Positions 7,004-8,863 of a stretch of 8,863 nt of DNA are shown here, piece after piece. Every line of letters starts with the position of its first letter. Within the stretch, counting starts at the first letter, position 1. The notes beneath the pieces were generated by a model. That model was not told the origin of the DNA. It did no database searches and saw only the letters and a list, made by a program, of their open reading frames with translations. The stretch spans positions 1-8,863 of the forward strand of contig CAYLJO010000245.1 of the NCBI GenBank assembly GCA_964383905.1. The letters run 5' to 3'. The position numbers and the translations under genes are program-made. This DNA is from CAYLJO01 sp964383905 (GTDB taxonomy: Bacteria; Acidobacteriota; Blastocatellia; Pyrinomonadales; Pyrinomonadaceae).

Positions 7004-7420
7004 TCACTTCGCGGCTTGCTCTAAAGCTTCTATTCCTGCCTGTGCCACTTCGATATCCTGTTCCGCCGTTCCCGAACCAACACCAATAGCTCCAACAACC
7101 TTGCCGTCGATTATAATCGGCAAACCACCTTGCAAGTTCACTAACCTGCCCCCCGTGGCTAAAGACAATTTGATCCCGAACTCTTCCGGCAGACCGCCCG
7201 TCGGAACCTTCGAGGAGGCGGCCGTGACGGCTTTTTGAAGGGCCGAAAATTGACTCAGCACTTTGGCGTTGTCCATCCGCGCAAAAGCCAGGAGATTGCC
7301 GCCCGTGTCGACAACGGCAATGCACTGCGGTACACCGACCGCCTTAGCCTTAGCAAGCGCACCTTGGAGCACAACCATAGCACCGTCAAAAGTAAGCTCA
7401 TCAACTTGACGTACGTACAT
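7004..7420 (-). CDS. GlcG/HbpS family (haem-binding-like) protein
   Basis: A 138-residue cytoplasmic protein of the GlcG/HbpS (PF03928-type) family. Family signatures are visible in order: GVPQCIAVVDTGGNLLAFARMD (29-50), a KA-TA helix start (63-67), GGLPEEFG, then GGLPIIIDGKVVGAIGVGSG (98-117) and EQDIEVAQAG (120-129). Relatives include the haem-degrading/haem-sensing HbpS of Streptomyces and GlcG of the glycolate locus; most have no assigned substrate, and this one lacks a signal peptide. A longer frame would begin with GTG at 7429, but that GTG lies inside the SD, so ATG 7420 is the better start. No partner two-component genes are visible. It converges on the esterase and follows the acyltransferase by 120 bp on the same strand, too far to assume co-translation. 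Its biochemical role is open. Confidence 0.88.
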   Translation of the reverse strand: MYVRQVDELTFDGAMVVLQGALAKAKAVGVPQCIAVVDTGGNLLAFARMDNAKVLSQFSALQKAVTAASSKVPTGGLPEEFGIKLSLATGGRLVNLQGGLPIIIDGKVVGAIGVGSGTAEQDIEVAQAGIEALEQAAK

Positions 7421-7540
7421 CGATAGCACCTCCGTTATTATTTCAACCCGTCAGCAACGCTCAGAACCTACCCGTCCGGACCTCTGCTCCAAGGGGAGCG
7501 CCATTTTGGCATACCGGTGGAGTGATCATTGGACTCAAGG
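7421..7540 (-). other. Intergenic gap between the two minus-strand genes
   Basis: This 120-bp gap contains the SD described separately and a small inverted repeat GCTCC/GGAGC around an AAGG loop (about 7486-7499). That repeat could slow transcription leaving the acyltransferase gene but lacks a T-run. No convincing -35/-10 pair was found for the downstream gene. Confidence 0.25.
7428..7433 (-). promoter_or_regulatory. Shine-Dalgarno that fixes the GlcG/HbpS-like start
   Basis: On the minus strand GGAGGT lies seven bases ahead of ATG 7420. The upstream alternative GTG (7429-7427) overlaps this motif and would have no SD of its own, so the ATG is preferred. Confidence 0.7.
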
Positions 7541-8791
7541 CTAAGGGCGCCCAACCTCTTCACCCAAAATCTGTTGTTCATGATACCGGGTGCGCCTCCA
7601 ATTAAATTGTCCTTCCGACCCGGTGGCGCTACCGGCTATGCTATCATTAACTGCTGGGGGCGGTGCGGTAAGGGCATGCCGGGGCATAAAAGGCCTCTCA
7701 CAGAACCGGAAGAACAGCCAGGCGCAGGCGAGGCTCAATGGCGTCATCACAATTAAACCCGTCAGCCTCTCCGGTAGACCGAGGAAATTGAATTTATACG
7801 ACTCCATGATGACCAGTTGGTGCGTTAGATAGAGGGAGTAAGAGAAGACTCCGACAGCCGCCAGACCCCTGATCAAGCGGGGTGCGCGCATTCTCATACG
7901 CCAACGGCTTTCACAGGCGACGGCGTAGTTAAGCACAATAAAAAAACCTACACCCCAGACCGGATGAAGCAGCAGCCAGGCCCCGTCGTGCAGAGCACCT
8001 TCCGTATGCCGTAGCGCATAAGTAATGCCGGCCGCGGACAGGAGCGTGAGCAACCCCAGGCGAAAATCGCGGCACCATCCGGGAAGCCGGATCAACCCGA
8101 CAGCGGCTTCCACGCTCACCGCGCCCAGTGCCCACGTCAGCCAGTGTGACGCGGCAGCTTCCGTGACGGGAATCTCGAAGTGAAATTTCCGATGCAGGTA
8201 TTGCCTCATCACGAACCAGATCGCCCGCGCCGCCCCGCAAATTAACAGGGTGTGGGCCCAACCCCGGCGCTTGCGCAGGAAGAGCAATAAAAAGTAGGCA
8301 AGATATAACTGCTCTTCAATGGCGAGCGTCCAAAACACTCCGCTGATGCTGTAGGCAGTGCGCGCATCGAGGTTATGAAGCATGAGCAGGTGTAGGCACG
8401 TATCCCACCAGTAAAATGGCGTGAAACGAACGTCACTCGTCAAAAAAGCGACGGTCAGGTAGAGAGCGAGCGCGATCAGATAAGGCGGGTACAGCCGGCG
8501 CAAGCGGCGCTTCCAGAATCTGATGAAGTCTATCTCCTGACTTTTACCGGCGGCTGCGGCTCGGGCCCACTGCAGATGAATACAAAAACCTGAGATGACG
8601 AAAAAAAGAAAAACGCCAACGTATCCTAATGAAAGGATGGTGAGCGAGGATAGTGCGAACAAGCGCGCCAGGCCGACCGCCTCGACGCCGGGGGTTGGCC
8701 CAACAATATGGTATAGAACAACGCCGATCGCCGCAGCCCCACGCAGCGCGTCCACACTCCGCAGCCGATTACCACTTGATGCTATACTCAT
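7541..8791 (-). CDS. Membrane acyltransferase 3 family protein (OafA/NodX/YrhL type)
   Basis: A 416-residue multi-pass inner-membrane protein (about ten hydrophobic segments) of the acyltransferase 3 family, which moves acetyl or other acyl groups from the cytoplasmic face onto periplasmic or surface sugars and lipids. Hallmarks: RGAAAIGVVLYH gives Arg17 and His28, the R-x10-H pair needed in OafB-type enzymes; GVFLFFVISGF (59-69); the basic FWKRRLRRLYPPY (92-104); FWTLAIEEQLYL (153-164) with its conserved acid; FSYSLYLTHQLV (316-327); and the closing ERPF (365-368). A polar tail of about 48 residues follows, with no SGNH domain. ATG 8791 is chosen over the in-frame TTG 8797; neither has a good SD. 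The acceptor is unknown: no glycan-synthesis genes lie in the window. The stop is at 7541-7543. Confidence 0.92.
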   Translation of the reverse strand: MSIASSGNRLRSVDALRGAAAIGVVLYHIVGPTPGVEAVGLARLFALSSLTILSLGYVGVFLFFVISGFCIHLQWARAAAAGKSQEIDFIRFWKRRLRRLYPPYLIALALYLTVAFLTSDVRFTPFYWWDTCLHLLMLHNLDARTAYSISGVFWTLAIEEQLYLAYFLLLFLRKRRGWAHTLLICGAARAIWFVMRQYLHRKFHFEIPVTEAAASHWLTWALGAVSVEAAVGLIRLPGWCRDFRLGLLTLLSAAGITYALRHTEGALHDGAWLLLHPVWGVGFFIVLNYAVACESRWRMRMRAPRLIRGLAAVGVFSYSLYLTHQLVIMESYKFNFLGLPERLTGLIVMTPLSLACAWLFFRFCERPFMPRHALTAPPPAVNDSIAGSATGSEGQFNWRRTRYHEQQILGEEVGRP

Positions 8792-8863
8792 GATCAACTT
8801 GCCGAAGAACTCAGATCGGAAACTTGAAGAAGCGGCATTTATCTTAGCTCGACTTTATCCATT
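8792..8863. other. Upstream region of the acyltransferase, cut by the window edge
   Basis: The last 72 bases hold no reading frame I can support on either strand. They should contain the promoter or leader of the acyltransferase gene, but no clear -10/-35 pair or operator is visible. Confidence 0.2.

Noticed and set aside
7590..7832. 80-residue plus-strand frame opposite the acyltransferase C-terminus
   Set aside because: Antisense shadow of a strong membrane-acyltransferase gene without any SD.

Overview
The window is about 8.9 kb of moderately GC-rich (roughly 55-60 %) bacterial DNA. It carries eight recognisable protein genes plus one likely small membrane-protein gene. No rRNA, tRNA or CRISPR array was seen. 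Protein style (DUF2911-like exported protein, GlcG/HbpS protein, phospholipase-B/C45-like Ntn hydrolase, many exported hydrolases) and the long palindrome between genes suggest a free-living Gram-negative soil bacterium. Acidobacteriota, perhaps Blastocatellia, is my best guess, but this is an impression and not a proven assignment.

Layout. (1) Positions 1-642 (+) hold the catalytic domain of a tyrosine recombinase whose N-terminus lies outside the window. This may mark the edge of a mobile or rearranged segment. (2) Positions 699-839 (+) hold a 46-residue single-pass membrane mini-protein with a very good ribosome binding site. It leads into (3) 873-2297 (+), an exported Ntn hydrolase of the C45/phospholipase B-like type. 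(4) Positions 2482-6896 (+) form a co-oriented run of four genes: an MFS transporter fused to an alpha/beta hydrolase, an exported DUF2911-like protein, an AhpD-like CxxC protein and a lipoprotein-like esterase. Gaps in the run are 89, 37 and about 23 bp (14 bp if the esterase uses its TTG start), so the last three are probably one transcript. (5) Positions 6897-7003 form a convergent intergenic region dominated by a 40-base near-perfect palindrome and a second hairpin. (6) On the minus strand lie a GlcG/HbpS-family protein (7004-7420) and an OafA-type membrane acyltransferase (7541-8791).

Common theme. Four of the gene products make, break or move acyl esters, and all four are predicted to act at or across the membrane: the Ntn hydrolase, the MFS-hydrolase fusion, the esterase and the acyltransferase. 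AhpD-like, HbpS-like and DUF2911-like proteins accompany them. A coordinated system is an inference only. The most unusual objects are the MFS-hydrolase fusion, the mini-protein and the palindrome.
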